Origin: Pedobacter sp. KBS0701
GTDB taxonomy: Bacteria > Bacteroidota > Bacteroidia > Sphingobacteriales > Sphingobacteriaceae
Direction: 5' to 3'
Assembly (NCBI RefSeq): GCF_005938645.2
Contig: NZ_CP042171.1
Coordinates: 6,200,001 to 6,264,000 of the forward strand
DNA length: 64,000 nt
Below the pieces are notes generated by a model. It had not been told where the DNA came from. It searched no databases and worked only from the letters and a program-made list of their open reading frames with translations. A program made the translations under genes and the position numbers. How positions within the stretch are numbered: the stretch's first letter is position 1; each line of letters begins with the position of its first letter. Shown piece by piece: positions 17,403-25,856 of the stretch.

Positions 17403-19352
17403 TTAACGTGCCCTTTTTTGTAAATCTGCAACAGGCATGCTGATCAATCTTCCGATAGGCTGCTTACCACGATAGGTAATTACGCGCAACATGCTGGCAT
17501 CTTTAGGTACCTGTAACGCGGCTGTATATTTCGGGTAGAAGCGATCGGGCGTAGAGTTGTCAAAACTGTAGTAAATGTCCAATCCATCTATTTCCGTGGT
17601 CAATTCTATCATCAGTTGTTTATCTGCGCTGCGTTTTACCGTAAAAATCGGATCGTAAATGGCAGGTGAGTATTTAATCTCTGCAAAATCTAATCTTTTG
17701 AAATGCTGTTGTGTACGATCAATAAAATTTGTCCAGTTTTTCTTTTCAATCGGACTCCATATTGATTCGGCAATGGCAAATGCACGTGGATAAACCATAT
17801 ATTCAACCTGGCGGAAAGTGAAAATCTGTTCTGTCCAAAGGTTGGCTTGTGCGCCAATAACATACTGTGCATTTACGCCAGCCGGAACCGGGTTAAACTG
17901 ATAAGCTTTGTTTAATCTTAAAGAGGCATAAACCTTTGGTTCGGTAATAGGATCCGCTTGCATATAATCCAAATAGGCAAAATCAGTTGGACTCATTACC
18001 ACATTGTGCTTATCGTTAGCCGCCTGAATGCCATATTTCATTCCCCTCCAACTCATTACGGCCGCTGTAGGCGATACGCCACCTTCAAGGATTTCGTCCC
18101 AGCCCATAAATTTTTTGCCTTTCGAAATCACAATCTGTTCTACACGTTTTTCGAAGTACGCCTGAACCTGTGGAATGGTTTTTAAGCCTTCGCGAAGCAT
18201 TAAAGCTTTAACCTGATCGTTCTTTTCCCAGAAATTATGAGGGGCTTCATCACCACCCATGTGGATATATTCGAAAGGGAAAAGTTTGGCTACTTGCGTC
18301 AGTACCGAGTCTAAAAAGACATAAACTTTTTCGTTTGCAGGGCAAAGGGTATTATCAACTAAGGCTGTTGGTGGTGCACCACGGCTCCAATCCATAATTT
18401 TTTCGCCCGAACGGACTTTATAATTCACGGCATCTGGCGTACATGATAATTCTGGATAAGAAGCGATAATGGCTAAACTATGCCCTGGGACATCAATTTC
18501 GGGTAAAATGTTCACGAAACGTTCTTGTGCATATTGTACCAATTCTTTAATATCTTCCTGTGTATAAAAACCACCATAGGTACGGGGTTCATCAGGGGTT
18601 GGTGGGGTAAAATCACCAAAAGTTCCGGTTTTTTTAACGCTCCAGGCACCAACTTCAGTTAATTTAGGCAAGCCTTTAATTTCGATCCTCCAGCCTTCAT
18701 CGTCCGCTAAGTGCAAATGCAGTAAGTTAAATTTATAGCGAACCATGTCATCGATAAACTGTTTTACTTCCTGTTTGGTGAAAAAGTGACGGGCCACGTC
18801 GAACATTAAACCTCTCCAGCCTAATTTTGGATAATCTACCACATCAACACAAGGAGCTTTCCATTTCACATCCTTCACCAGTTCTTTGCTCTCTATCTCG
18901 GCAGGAAAAAGCTGAAGTAAAGATTGTACACCATAAAAAATACCAGCTGGCTGGTTTGCGGTGATGACAACTTGGGTAGGATTAACATTTAATTTGTAAC
19001 CTTCTTTACCCAATTGTGCATCTTCCTGGGCGTTTAAAATCAATTTGATAGTAGGATGGGTCGAATTGCTTACGGTGCTTACAAATTTACCTGTTGCTGT
19101 GGTAATCCGGTCAGACAAATAAGTAATGGATTGCTTTAACTCTGCGCTTTTAACCGCCTGTAGAATTACATTTTCGGGTAAGGTAAAGCTTCCGGCTTTT
19201 TTTACCAATGAAACTGGCTCTGGAATAATGGCAATTGGTGTTTGTACAACAGCACCTTCTGAGTCGCCGATTTCAGTTTCTGTAACAATAGATTGAGCGA
19301 AAGTATTGGCTGTAAAAAAACAGCAGGAGATAATCAGGAATAATTTTTTCAT
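17403..19352 (-). CDS. beta-N-acetylhexosaminidase, GH20, exported
   Basis: 649 residues: signal peptide MKKLFLIISCCFFTANTFAQ, a GH20 N-terminal alpha/beta domain (about 35-165), the catalytic barrel (about 170-520) and a C-terminal beta domain typical of hexosaminidases (about 560-645). The catalytic Asp-Glu pair is in HMGGDEAP (about residue 364). It should cleave terminal N-acetylglucosamine or N-acetylgalactosamine from glycans or chitin pieces in the periplasm or outside. No SusC/SusD pair lies nearby, so it is not part of a visible polysaccharide locus. Confidence 0.93.
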   Translation of the reverse strand: MKKLFLIISCCFFTANTFAQSIVTETEIGDSEGAVVQTPIAIIPEPVSLVKKAGSFTLPENVILQAVKSAELKQSITYLSDRITTATGKFVSTVSNSTHPTIKLILNAQEDAQLGKEGYKLNVNPTQVVITANQPAGIFYGVQSLLQLFPAEIESKELVKDVKWKAPCVDVVDYPKLGWRGLMFDVARHFFTKQEVKQFIDDMVRYKFNLLHLHLADDEGWRIEIKGLPKLTEVGAWSVKKTGTFGDFTPPTPDEPRTYGGFYTQEDIKELVQYAQERFVNILPEIDVPGHSLAIIASYPELSCTPDAVNYKVRSGEKIMDWSRGAPPTALVDNTLCPANEKVYVFLDSVLTQVAKLFPFEYIHMGGDEAPHNFWEKNDQVKALMLREGLKTIPQVQAYFEKRVEQIVISKGKKFMGWDEILEGGVSPTAAVMSWRGMKYGIQAANDKHNVVMSPTDFAYLDYMQADPITEPKVYASLRLNKAYQFNPVPAGVNAQYVIGAQANLWTEQIFTFRQVEYMVYPRAFAIAESIWSPIEKKNWTNFIDRTQQHFKRLDFAEIKYSPAIYDPIFTVKRSADKQLMIELTTEIDGLDIYYSFDNSTPDRFYPKYTAALQVPKDASMLRVITYRGKQPIGRLISMPVADLQKRAR

Positions 19353-19441
19353 TAAAATAATTAAAACGGTTTAGCCGGATAAGTATAATCCGCAATTTAT
19401 TAAAAAAGATTTAATGGGTGATATTTGTTTCCGTACTTTTT

Positions 19442-19482
19442 TAACCACAAAGAGGTCACAGAGAAAGCACGAAGAGCAAAAA
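19442..19482. repeat. dispersed TTAACCACAAAGAGG-type repeat
   Basis: TTAACCACAAAGAGGTCACA followed by GAGAAAGCACGAAG; a partial inverted relative lies near 56222-56270. Confidence 0.45.
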
Positions 19483-19507
19483 GTTAGGGATTGATAAGCC
19501 AGAGATT

Positions 19508-19535
19508 TGTCAATCTGAGCGTAGTCGAAGACTAA
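19508..19535. repeat. single arm of the GTCAT palindromic family
   Basis: GTCAATCTGAGCGTAGTCGA then AGACTAATGG, a diverged arm of the family described at 8583. Confidence 0.4.
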
Positions 19536-19614
19536 TGGAGTTACTACCTAACAACAAATCTATCTGTATCATATTCTTCTTGCATTACCAATAGACGGAT
19601 TTAAAAAAATCGAT

Positions 19615-19722
19615 CGTCATCTCGACTGTAGCGCAGCGAAATGGAGAGATCTATCTTGGCAGATTTAGCTTCGTTGAGCAATCGTGGTTCCCGGCTACGT
19701 TGCACTCCGCTCGAAAGGACGG
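19615..19722. repeat. two-armed palindromic repeat, long composite form
   Basis: Left arm CGTCATCTCGACTGTAGCGC..., inner block CAGATTTAGCTTCGTTGAGC, right arm ending CTCGAAAGGACGG. The inner block is shared with the copy at 32880-32989, so the composite is conserved as a unit of about 110 nt. Confidence 0.65.
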
Positions 19723-19848
19723 TAACTCGAGCGAATTTTTACGTATAGATTAACTGCTGTCATTCATATTACCTTTTATGTAATAAATTATACCTATCAA
19801 TGATGGAATTCCTATAAAACGTCCGTCATTCCCACGCAGGCCTATCGT

Positions 19849-20215
19849 ATGGACACATCTTTTGGTTTGGATTTTTTATGCGTTTTGCTGGCTTGCTTTA
19901 ATAAATTACAAGTTGTACCGAAGAACGCCGTCAATCCCAAGGGCCAGGAGAATCAAAAAAACAGGAGTAGTTCACTACAATTGGCACGAACAAACCTGAA
20001 ACGCAGTGGTTTTGTGTTCGTAATCACTGAATTTAAGCTCAAAAAAGCATTGAACACAAAACAAAGTGCCTCTGTTTTTTTGATGTGCATGAGATTGTGT
20101 AAAGGGCCCATTGCTGGATCCGATAGCCATCGGATGACAAAGCGCTTTGGGTACTTTGGCGCTCCAAAGTACCATGCCACCGCGGCATAGAGCGAAAAAA
20201 ATCAACATTTATCTC
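19849..20215. repeat. structured intergenic region with three consecutive hairpins, probable repeat or RNA
   Basis: The stretch has open frames on both strands but none looks like a real protein. Its 3' part holds three hairpins in a row: CCGAT-AGCC-ATCGG (20120-20133), a perfect 10-bp stem GGTACTTTGG / CCAAAGTACC with a CGCT loop (20150-20173), and ATGCC / GGCAT (20174-20188). Base content is higher in G+C than the flanks. This is typical of a dispersed repeat or a non-coding RNA read from the minus strand. I see nothing further in 20216-20426. Confidence 0.5.
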
Positions 20216-20426
20216 CAAAGTATAGTCTTTAAGATATCAAAGCTTGCTATTAGCAGGAAAGATGCTGATCACGCAGTAGCTACAAAACAATTGAAAACAC
20301 TAACTTCTACTTGTAAAATAAATTCAGCATGACGATTCCTCACAGTCCATGATTGATGAAAAAACTGTCACTTATATCGGTTTCACGCAATAATTTAAAC
20401 TGAGGATAATATCTTTTTGATTCAAA

Positions 20427-20816
20427 TTACAAAAACTGCGTCAACCATTCCATCGCTTTCTTATCATCTGTAAATGATTTCATCGGTATAGGCGGGTTTT
20501 GAAACTTAAAAAGTATTTTCATAATTAATTGTGCCAAACCCGGTTTCGAAACCATGGCCATTGCGGTATAAATTTGGGGCAGCTGCTGAGTCGAAAATTT
20601 TCTTGTTTCTTTATCCGGAACCGGCGAATTTTTCAAATAAATTAACAACGGAACTTTCTTGTTATCGGTGATTTTTTTCACCAGCGCAACATTGGCCGAA
20701 ATATTTTCTACGGTACGTAAAATATTTTTGCTGTACGCAATCAGTATTCCGGTATCTGTTAATAAATAATCGGCTATTTCGCCTTCGATAAGGTTATTAT
20801 CTCTATCGTTTCCCAT
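20427..20816 (-). CDS. STAS/SpoIIAA-like domain protein
   Basis: 129 residues from MGNDRDNNLIEGEIADY. The frame is open further upstream but those codons overlap the aldehyde dehydrogenase gene, whose stop lies only 2 nt before this ATG; the short form is therefore chosen. The fold pattern is that of STAS/SEC14-like small proteins: LLTDTGILIAYSKNILRT, VPLLIYLKNS, then a long helix and FTDDKKAMEWLTQFL at the end, where the FxDxxxAxxWL pattern is typical. Function unknown. It is the last gene of the amino-alcohol cluster and is probably cotranslated with the dehydrogenase, though its part in the pathway is unclear. Confidence 0.75.
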   Translation of the reverse strand: MGNDRDNNLIEGEIADYLLTDTGILIAYSKNILRTVENISANVALVKKITDNKKVPLLIYLKNSPVPDKETRKFSTQQLPQIYTAMAMVSKPGLAQLIMKILFKFQNPPIPMKSFTDDKKAMEWLTQFL

Positions 20817-20818
20817 AT

Positions 20819-22183
20819 TTAATCCCTTAAATGATAACCTTTTGGTTTGGTAAAAGCCCTTAATCCCTGGTGGGATAAAGTAGCACCGATACCCGAATAT
20901 TTTCTTCCGCTCCAAGGTAAAGCAGCACTCACCCGGTCGCAACAGTTCCAATAACCCGAACCGGCATCAAGCTGAGACAGTATTTTTTCGGCTCTTGCCT
21001 GATCGGCTGTGTAAACTGAAGCGGTTAGGCCGTAATCAGTATCTCGCATCATGTTTAATGCCTGGGCATCATCTTTCACTTTCATAATTCCGATAATTGG
21101 GCCGAAACTTTCTTCCTGCATCACCAGCATATCATTTGTTACATCAGTAAGTACGGTAGGCTCAAAATAATAGCCTTTTCCTACAAGGGCTTTGCCTCCG
21201 GTTAACAATTTTGCACCTTTATTTAAAGCATCTTCAACCTGAGTTTTTAATACCGCTATTTGTTCTTTCCTCGTTAAGGGTCCAATATAAGTGCCGTCGG
21301 CTGTAGGTGAACCACTTTTCCAGCTTTTAACCTCGGTAAGGAAGGCATTCAAATAATCGTCGTAATTTTTCTCATGCACATAAATGCGCTCAACGGAACA
21401 ACAACTTTGTCCGTTATTGTAAAAAGCGCCATCAGCTGTACCAACCGCTGCAGCGGCTACATCGGCCACGTCATCAGCAATATATAAAGGATCTTTTCCA
21501 CCTAACTCCAACTGACAGGGAACCATTTTTGAAGCTACTTTTTCGTAGATGAATTTCCCTGTTTTATATGATCCTGTAAAAAAATAACCATCTAAGTTCA
21601 TTTCTAATAAAGCTGCGCCTGTTTCTTTCGCACCGATGGCGATCTGGAAAATATCATCAGGTACACCTGCTTTCTTCAACAGTTTTTCGATCTGTAACCC
21701 GGTTAAAGTGGCATATTCTGATGGTTTGTACATCACTGCATTACCACTTAAAAGTGCAGGGATAAAAACATTTACGCCAACCAGGTAAGGATAATTCCAC
21801 GCCGAAATGTTACATACGACACCCAGCGGCTCGTATTTAATGATTTCTTTCAAACCTGGTTCATCAACCATCACCTCATCACTTAAATATTTTTCAGCAT
21901 TATTAAGCATCCATTTAATACGGGCTCTTGCACTATTAATTTCATTACGCGATTGTTGTAAAGGTTTGCCTACTTCGCTGGTTAATACCGAGGCCAGTTC
22001 TTCTATCTCAGTTTCCAATAAACCACTGAACTTAGCGATCACTAAAATCCTTTCCTGAAGGGTTTTATTTGCCCATAGCGGCTGCGCTTGTTTTAAAGCG
22101 TCAAATTTTAGATGAAGCGTGGATGAATTATCCTCCTCCAAACTGGTAATGATTTCTTCTGTTGCTGGGTTGATGATTTGCAT
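20819..22183 (-). CDS. aldehyde dehydrogenase (succinate-semialdehyde dehydrogenase-like)
   Basis: 454 residues from MQIINPATEE. The frame extends nine codons upstream but those come from a dispersed repeat (22195-22277 region) and do not fit the family. Catalytic Cys lies in NNGQSCCSVERI (about residue 260), the general-base Glu in QLELGGKDP (about 226), and the NAD-binding site near GSYKTGKFIYEK (about 205). It should oxidise a small aldehyde to the acid with NAD(P)+. Its place between a gamma-glutamyl hydrolase and an STAS gene, downstream of an alcohol dehydrogenase and a GS-like ligase, suggests a gamma-glutamyl-aminoaldehyde as substrate; this is inference. Confidence 0.9.
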   Translation of the reverse strand: MQIINPATEEIITSLEEDNSSTLHLKFDALKQAQPLWANKTLQERILVIAKFSGLLETEIEELASVLTSEVGKPLQQSRNEINSARARIKWMLNNAEKYLSDEVMVDEPGLKEIIKYEPLGVVCNISAWNYPYLVGVNVFIPALLSGNAVMYKPSEYATLTGLQIEKLLKKAGVPDDIFQIAIGAKETGAALLEMNLDGYFFTGSYKTGKFIYEKVASKMVPCQLELGGKDPLYIADDVADVAAAAVGTADGAFYNNGQSCCSVERIYVHEKNYDDYLNAFLTEVKSWKSGSPTADGTYIGPLTRKEQIAVLKTQVEDALNKGAKLLTGGKALVGKGYYFEPTVLTDVTNDMLVMQEESFGPIIGIMKVKDDAQALNMMRDTDYGLTASVYTADQARAEKILSQLDAGSGYWNCCDRVSAALPWSGRKYSGIGATLSHQGLRAFTKPKGYHLRD

Positions 22184-22194
22184 ATTCTTTGTTT

Positions 22195-22277
22195 TGCCAC
22201 AGATTTTCACAGATAAACACAGATTTTAAATGTAATAATCATTAGGATCTGTATTTATCCTTTTTATCTGTGGTTAA
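22195..22277. repeat. dispersed CCACAGATTTTCACAGATAA repeat, copy 1
   Basis: Begins TTGCCACAGATTTTCACAGA and ends TTTATCTGTGGTTAAT, so the ends are roughly inverted. It supplies the last codons and stop of the hydrolase gene at 22264. Copy 2 is at 22991-23091 and a diverged copy at 52940-53028. Confidence 0.65.
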
Positions 22278-22977
22278 TATTTAAGTTTATCGCATGAATA
22301 AAAGCCTCGTGTATGTTTTTGCTAAATGGACTGTGCTGATCTTGCAACCGCTCGGGATGCCATTGTACAAATAACAAAAATGATTTTCCTTCCGGTTCCA
22401 ATCGTTCCATGGCTTCGGTAACCCCATCAGGAGAAATTGCGCTCACCACAAGCCCTTTTCCAGTTTTATCGGTGCTTTGATGGTGGTTGCTATTTACCAA
22501 TCCTTTATCGGTATTTACAATCTGATTGAGCCATGAAGATGGATTTACCAAAATTTCGTGGTAGCGGTCTGATTTATCGTGCATTTTAGAATGATCGAAT
22601 TTTCCCCAGGTTGCGATGTCGGGGATTAGGGTGCCACCAAAAAACACATTTCCAACCTGCATGCCGCGGCATATACCTAAAATCGGGATTGAATGAGCTT
22701 CGGTATAGGTTAAAACTTTAAATTCGAACTCATCACGTTTTTCATCGATATCATCCTCGTAGCAATAAGGATAATATTCGGGCTGATTATAAAATCTCGG
22801 ATGCACGTCTTCACCACCAGTTAAAACGATGCCATCGCATTTTTTGATCTCGTCGAAATTGTTAAGCTTGTATCCGAGCTGGATTACTTCTACATTTTTA
22901 TGGTAATATAATGCCCAGTCGCGGTAAATGGTATACTTGCTGCAATCGGTAACACCAATAGTTATTTTATCAGGCAT
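22264..22977 (-). CDS. class I glutamine amidotransferase-like hydrolase (PuuD-type, peptidase C26)
   Basis: 237 residues. The nucleophile Cys lies in LGICRGMQVGN (about residue 102) and the His-Glu pair in VQWHPERLQD (about 207-209), with LTGGEDVHPRFY forming the oxyanion region. This is the fold of gamma-glutamyl-GABA hydrolase PuuD, which releases glutamate from gamma-glutamyl amides. No synthetase or ammonia-acceptor domain is fused. It sits between the Fe-ADH and the ALDH in one direction, so it could cleave the last gamma-glutamyl intermediate. The C-terminal NHR and stop codon come from a dispersed repeat, so the tail has been changed by that element. Confidence 0.88.
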   Translation of the reverse strand: MPDKITIGVTDCSKYTIYRDWALYYHKNVEVIQLGYKLNNFDEIKKCDGIVLTGGEDVHPRFYNQPEYYPYCYEDDIDEKRDEFEFKVLTYTEAHSIPILGICRGMQVGNVFFGGTLIPDIATWGKFDHSKMHDKSDRYHEILVNPSSWLNQIVNTDKGLVNSNHHQSTDKTGKGLVVSAISPDGVTEAMERLEPEGKSFLLFVQWHPERLQDQHSPFSKNIHEAFIHAINLNINHR

Positions 22978-22990
22978 AGTCTATTATGTT

Positions 22991-23091
22991 TTTGCCACAG
23001 ATTTTCACAGATAAACACAGATTTGGATTGTGATTTTTTATTTAAGTAATACCACCTTTTATCTGTGTTCATCCTTTTTATCTGTGGTTAA
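22991..23091. repeat. dispersed CCACAGATTTTCACAGATAA repeat, copy 2
   Basis: Same ends as copy 1 (TTTTGCCACAGATTTTCACA ... TTTTTATCTGTGGTTAAT), with a different middle. It lies between the hydrolase start and the Fe-ADH stop. Confidence 0.65.
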
Positions 23092-23099
23092 TGATCACT

Positions 23100-24248
23100 T
23101 TAAAGAGCACTTAAATACAATTGTTTAAAATCTGCTCTGCTTACCGGTTTAGGATTGTTTGGATGTGCGAAATCTGCAAATGCTAAATCGGCAAGTATTT
23201 CAATGTGTTCACTTTTAACGCCAATATCACTCAATTTATGCGGAATATTTACTTTCGTATTTAAATCGAACAGATATTTTACAACAGCTTCTCCATTTTC
23301 CTCTTTAAGCCCGAGTGTTCGGGCAATTTTTTTAAACCGGTCTTCAAATCCCACAATGTTGAATTGCATTCCATAAGGAATATTCACGGCATTTGCCAGA
23401 CCATGGTGGGTATCTAAAAGAGAAGAAAGAGGATGCGCCAACGAGTGGACGACACCTAAACCCTTCTGAAAGGCGATGGCGCCCATCATGGAAGCCATTA
23501 ACATTTTGCTACGGCTTTCTAAATCGGGCTTATTGGTAGCGCGTTCCAATGAGTCTTTAATCAACGAAAGACCTTCTAAGGCAATTCCATCGCACATAGG
23601 ATGGAAGTTTTTGGCCAGATAAGCTTCCATATTGTGTGTTAGGGCATCCATCCCTGTTGCTGCCGTGATAAAAGGTGGTAAATCCATCGTCAACTCCGGA
23701 TCTGCAAAAACGATCTGCGCCATTAATTTAGGCGAGAAAAGGATTTTCTTCTGGTGGGTTTCATCATCGGCAATAATGGCGCTGCGGCCCACCTCACTTC
23801 CCGTACCTGATGTGGTTGGGATGGTAATAAAATGGGGGACATCGTTGGTTACGTAAACATCTCCACCGATTAAATCATCATATTTAAATAAATCTTCGCG
23901 GTGGTTAACACGCAGTACAATGGCACGGGCAACATCCAAAGCTGCGCCACCGCCAATACCAATAATGCTATCGCGATGGGTAGCATCCCAGGCATCGGTA
24001 CCTTTGTAAACATCGCTTTTTACCGGGTTTTTGTGTATGTCGCTAAAAACCTCAACAGAAATATTTTTTGACTTTAAATCTTCTACAATTTTTTTAAAAA
24101 ACGGAAGTTGGGCAATGGTTGGATCGGTAACAATTAATGGGGCTTTTAATTGATTTTTGCTTAAATAAGCTGGTAATTCTTTTACGGCACCTGCACCAAA
24201 ACGGATGGTTGTGGGGAAATTAAACTGATGGATTTTATCAAATATCAT
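23100..24248 (-). CDS. iron-containing alcohol dehydrogenase
   Basis: 382 residues of the Fe-ADH family. The nucleotide site is GIGGGAALDVAR (about residues 97-108) followed by TIPTTSGTGSEV (about 140-150). Metal ligands are Asp in GMDALTHNMEAYL and the His residues in GVVHSLAHPLSSLLDTHHGL (about 263-281). It oxidises or reduces a primary alcohol with NAD(P). In this cluster the alcohol is likely to be a gamma-glutamylated amino alcohol; the family alone does not give substrate. A repeat follows the stop, and a 16-bp inverted repeat separates it from the GS-like gene upstream. Confidence 0.92.
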   Translation of the reverse strand: MIFDKIHQFNFPTTIRFGAGAVKELPAYLSKNQLKAPLIVTDPTIAQLPFFKKIVEDLKSKNISVEVFSDIHKNPVKSDVYKGTDAWDATHRDSIIGIGGGAALDVARAIVLRVNHREDLFKYDDLIGGDVYVTNDVPHFITIPTTSGTGSEVGRSAIIADDETHQKKILFSPKLMAQIVFADPELTMDLPPFITAATGMDALTHNMEAYLAKNFHPMCDGIALEGLSLIKDSLERATNKPDLESRSKMLMASMMGAIAFQKGLGVVHSLAHPLSSLLDTHHGLANAVNIPYGMQFNIVGFEDRFKKIARTLGLKEENGEAVVKYLFDLNTKVNIPHKLSDIGVKSEHIEILADLAFADFAHPNNPKPVSRADFKQLYLSAL

Positions 24249-24360
24249 GATATTCTATTTTACTATTTTAGGTATTTAAGACCTGTTCTTTTTAATTTAT
24301 TTTACCATCTGAGGCTATATTATTAAACCTAACAGTCAGCGATTAACTACGGTGTTTAAG

Positions 24361-24412
24361 GTGACTTAGGTGGTTAACATTTTAGCTTGTTTTATTTTAC
24401 CACCTAAGTCAC
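24361..24412. repeat. inverted repeat between GS-like and Fe-ADH genes
   Basis: GTGACTTAGGTGGTTA at 24361-24376 and TTACCACCTAAGTCAC at 24397-24412 are inverted copies with one extra T. Could be a dispersed palindrome or a processing/termination signal inside the cluster. Confidence 0.5.
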
Positions 24413-24463
24413 CTAAGTCCATCTAAGGCTGGATGTTAAAAAATATACCCCTAAGGCATTAGG

Positions 24464-24484
24464 ATTCCCAATCAGGTTGGGAAT
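24464..24484 (-). terminator. short hairpin after the GS-like gene
   Basis: ATTCCCAA / TTGGGAAT with a 5-nt loop, 10 nt past the stop at 24495; no T run. It belongs to the GTCATTCCC type of dispersed palindromes and may not terminate. Confidence 0.35.
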
Positions 24485-24494
24485 GACGACTCGG

Positions 24495-25856
24495 CTAAAT
24501 AATTTCTAAATACCTTTTTAACTCCCAATCGGTTACCACTTTGGCGTATTGCTTACATTCCCATTCCCGTGTCATCGTAAAATGATCAACGAAATTTTCT
24601 CCCAATAATGTTTTGGCCAGATCTGAATTTTTCATTTTTTGTGTAGCCTCGAATAAATTACGGGATAATATACCATTTGATAAATCGGTATATCCATTCC
24701 CTTTGGTAGCATGTTGTTCCAGTTTGAGTTTGTTTTTAACACCATACATTCCGGCGGCTAAACAGGCAGAAAGTGCCAAATATGGATTGGTATCAGATCC
24801 TACTATTCGTGTTTCTAAACGTGAAGCTTTTTTACTTCCAGGCAATGCGCGCAATGCCGTAGTGCGGTTGTCGATTCCCCAGGTTACGGTGGTTGGTGCC
24901 CATGCGCCCTCAACCAAACGTTTATAACTGTTTATGGTAGGGGCAATCATTGGCAAAAGGTGCGGTAGACAATACAGCTGACCAGCGATATAACTTTTCA
25001 TCGTTTCGCTCATTTTATCCGGATCTTTTTCCTCGTAAAAGAGATTGGTTTTGTTGTTGCTGTCCCATAAGCTTTGATGCACATGTCCGCTGCAACCAGG
25101 TAAGTTTTCGCTTATTTTAGCCATAAAAGTGGCCAGGATCCCATGTTTGTAGGCAATTTCCTTTACGGCTGTTTTAAATAAAATTGCTTGATCGGCAGCT
25201 TGTAAAGCCGGAGCATATTTGATGGCAGCTTCGTAAACCCCTGGTCCGGTTTCGGTATGCAAGCCTTCAATAGGGATGTCGAATTTATTCAGCAGTTCGA
25301 ACAGGTCGCTCATAAATGCATTCCGGTAAGTGCTCCTTAAAATGGAATAGCCAAACATGCCCGGACTTAAGGGTTTTAAGTTGGTAAAACCTTTCTCATG
25401 GGCGGTTTCTGGCGTTTCCGAAAAATTGAACCATTCAAATTCCTGAGCAAAAAGTGGTGAGAAGCCTTCATTTTTACATTCAGTGATCAGTTTTTTTAGC
25501 AGCTGCCTCGGGCAAACAAAATTTGGTCGATCCTGGTCATCAATAAAATCTCCCAAAAAGAATGGCACCTCATTTTCCCATGGGATTTTTCGAAAGGTGT
25601 TTAGGTCGATTTTCACCTGAGCATCCGGGTAACCGGTATGCCAACCCGTATATTTTCCATTTTCGTAAGCCAGATCACCTGCATCCCAGCCGAAAGTAAC
25701 ATCGCAGAAAGCCAGTCTGCCTTCAACCAGTGAAGTAAACTTTTCAGCAGCGACATATTTCCCTCTGAGAATGCCGTCGATATCAGCAACAGCTAGTTTT
25801 ACTTTTCCAGAAGGATGATGTTTTACGTAATCCAGAATCTCTTTGCTAGTACTCAT
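24495..25856 (-). CDS. glutamine synthetase-family gamma-glutamylamine ligase
   Basis: 453 residues of the GS type I fold. Metal and substrate motifs are present but diverged from true GlnA: EFEWF (about 139-143), HTETGPGVYEAA (about 198-209), GCSGHVHQSL in place of GSGMHCHQS (about 250), PTINSYKRL, the ATP-site Arg in NRTTALR and RLETRIVGSDTNPYLAL near residue 355. No adenylylation Tyr loop is seen. This pattern fits PuuA/IpuC/GlnA4-type enzymes that join glutamate to an amine. Its start overlaps the permease stop by 1 nt, so the two are coupled; with an ethanolamine-type permease as partner, ethanolamine is the favoured amine (inference). Confidence 0.88.
   Translation of the reverse strand: MSTSKEILDYVKHHPSGKVKLAVADIDGILRGKYVAAEKFTSLVEGRLAFCDVTFGWDAGDLAYENGKYTGWHTGYPDAQVKIDLNTFRKIPWENEVPFFLGDFIDDQDRPNFVCPRQLLKKLITECKNEGFSPLFAQEFEWFNFSETPETAHEKGFTNLKPLSPGMFGYSILRSTYRNAFMSDLFELLNKFDIPIEGLHTETGPGVYEAAIKYAPALQAADQAILFKTAVKEIAYKHGILATFMAKISENLPGCSGHVHQSLWDSNNKTNLFYEEKDPDKMSETMKSYIAGQLYCLPHLLPMIAPTINSYKRLVEGAWAPTTVTWGIDNRTTALRALPGSKKASRLETRIVGSDTNPYLALSACLAAGMYGVKNKLKLEQHATKGNGYTDLSNGILSRNLFEATQKMKNSDLAKTLLGENFVDHFTMTREWECKQYAKVVTDWELKRYLEII

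Noticed and set aside
19849..20332. Open frames on both strands (113, 77, 75 and 61 codons) as real proteins
   Set aside because: They overlap each other, have no homology I recognise, and lie on a hairpin-rich repeat; the composition is that of translated non-coding DNA.
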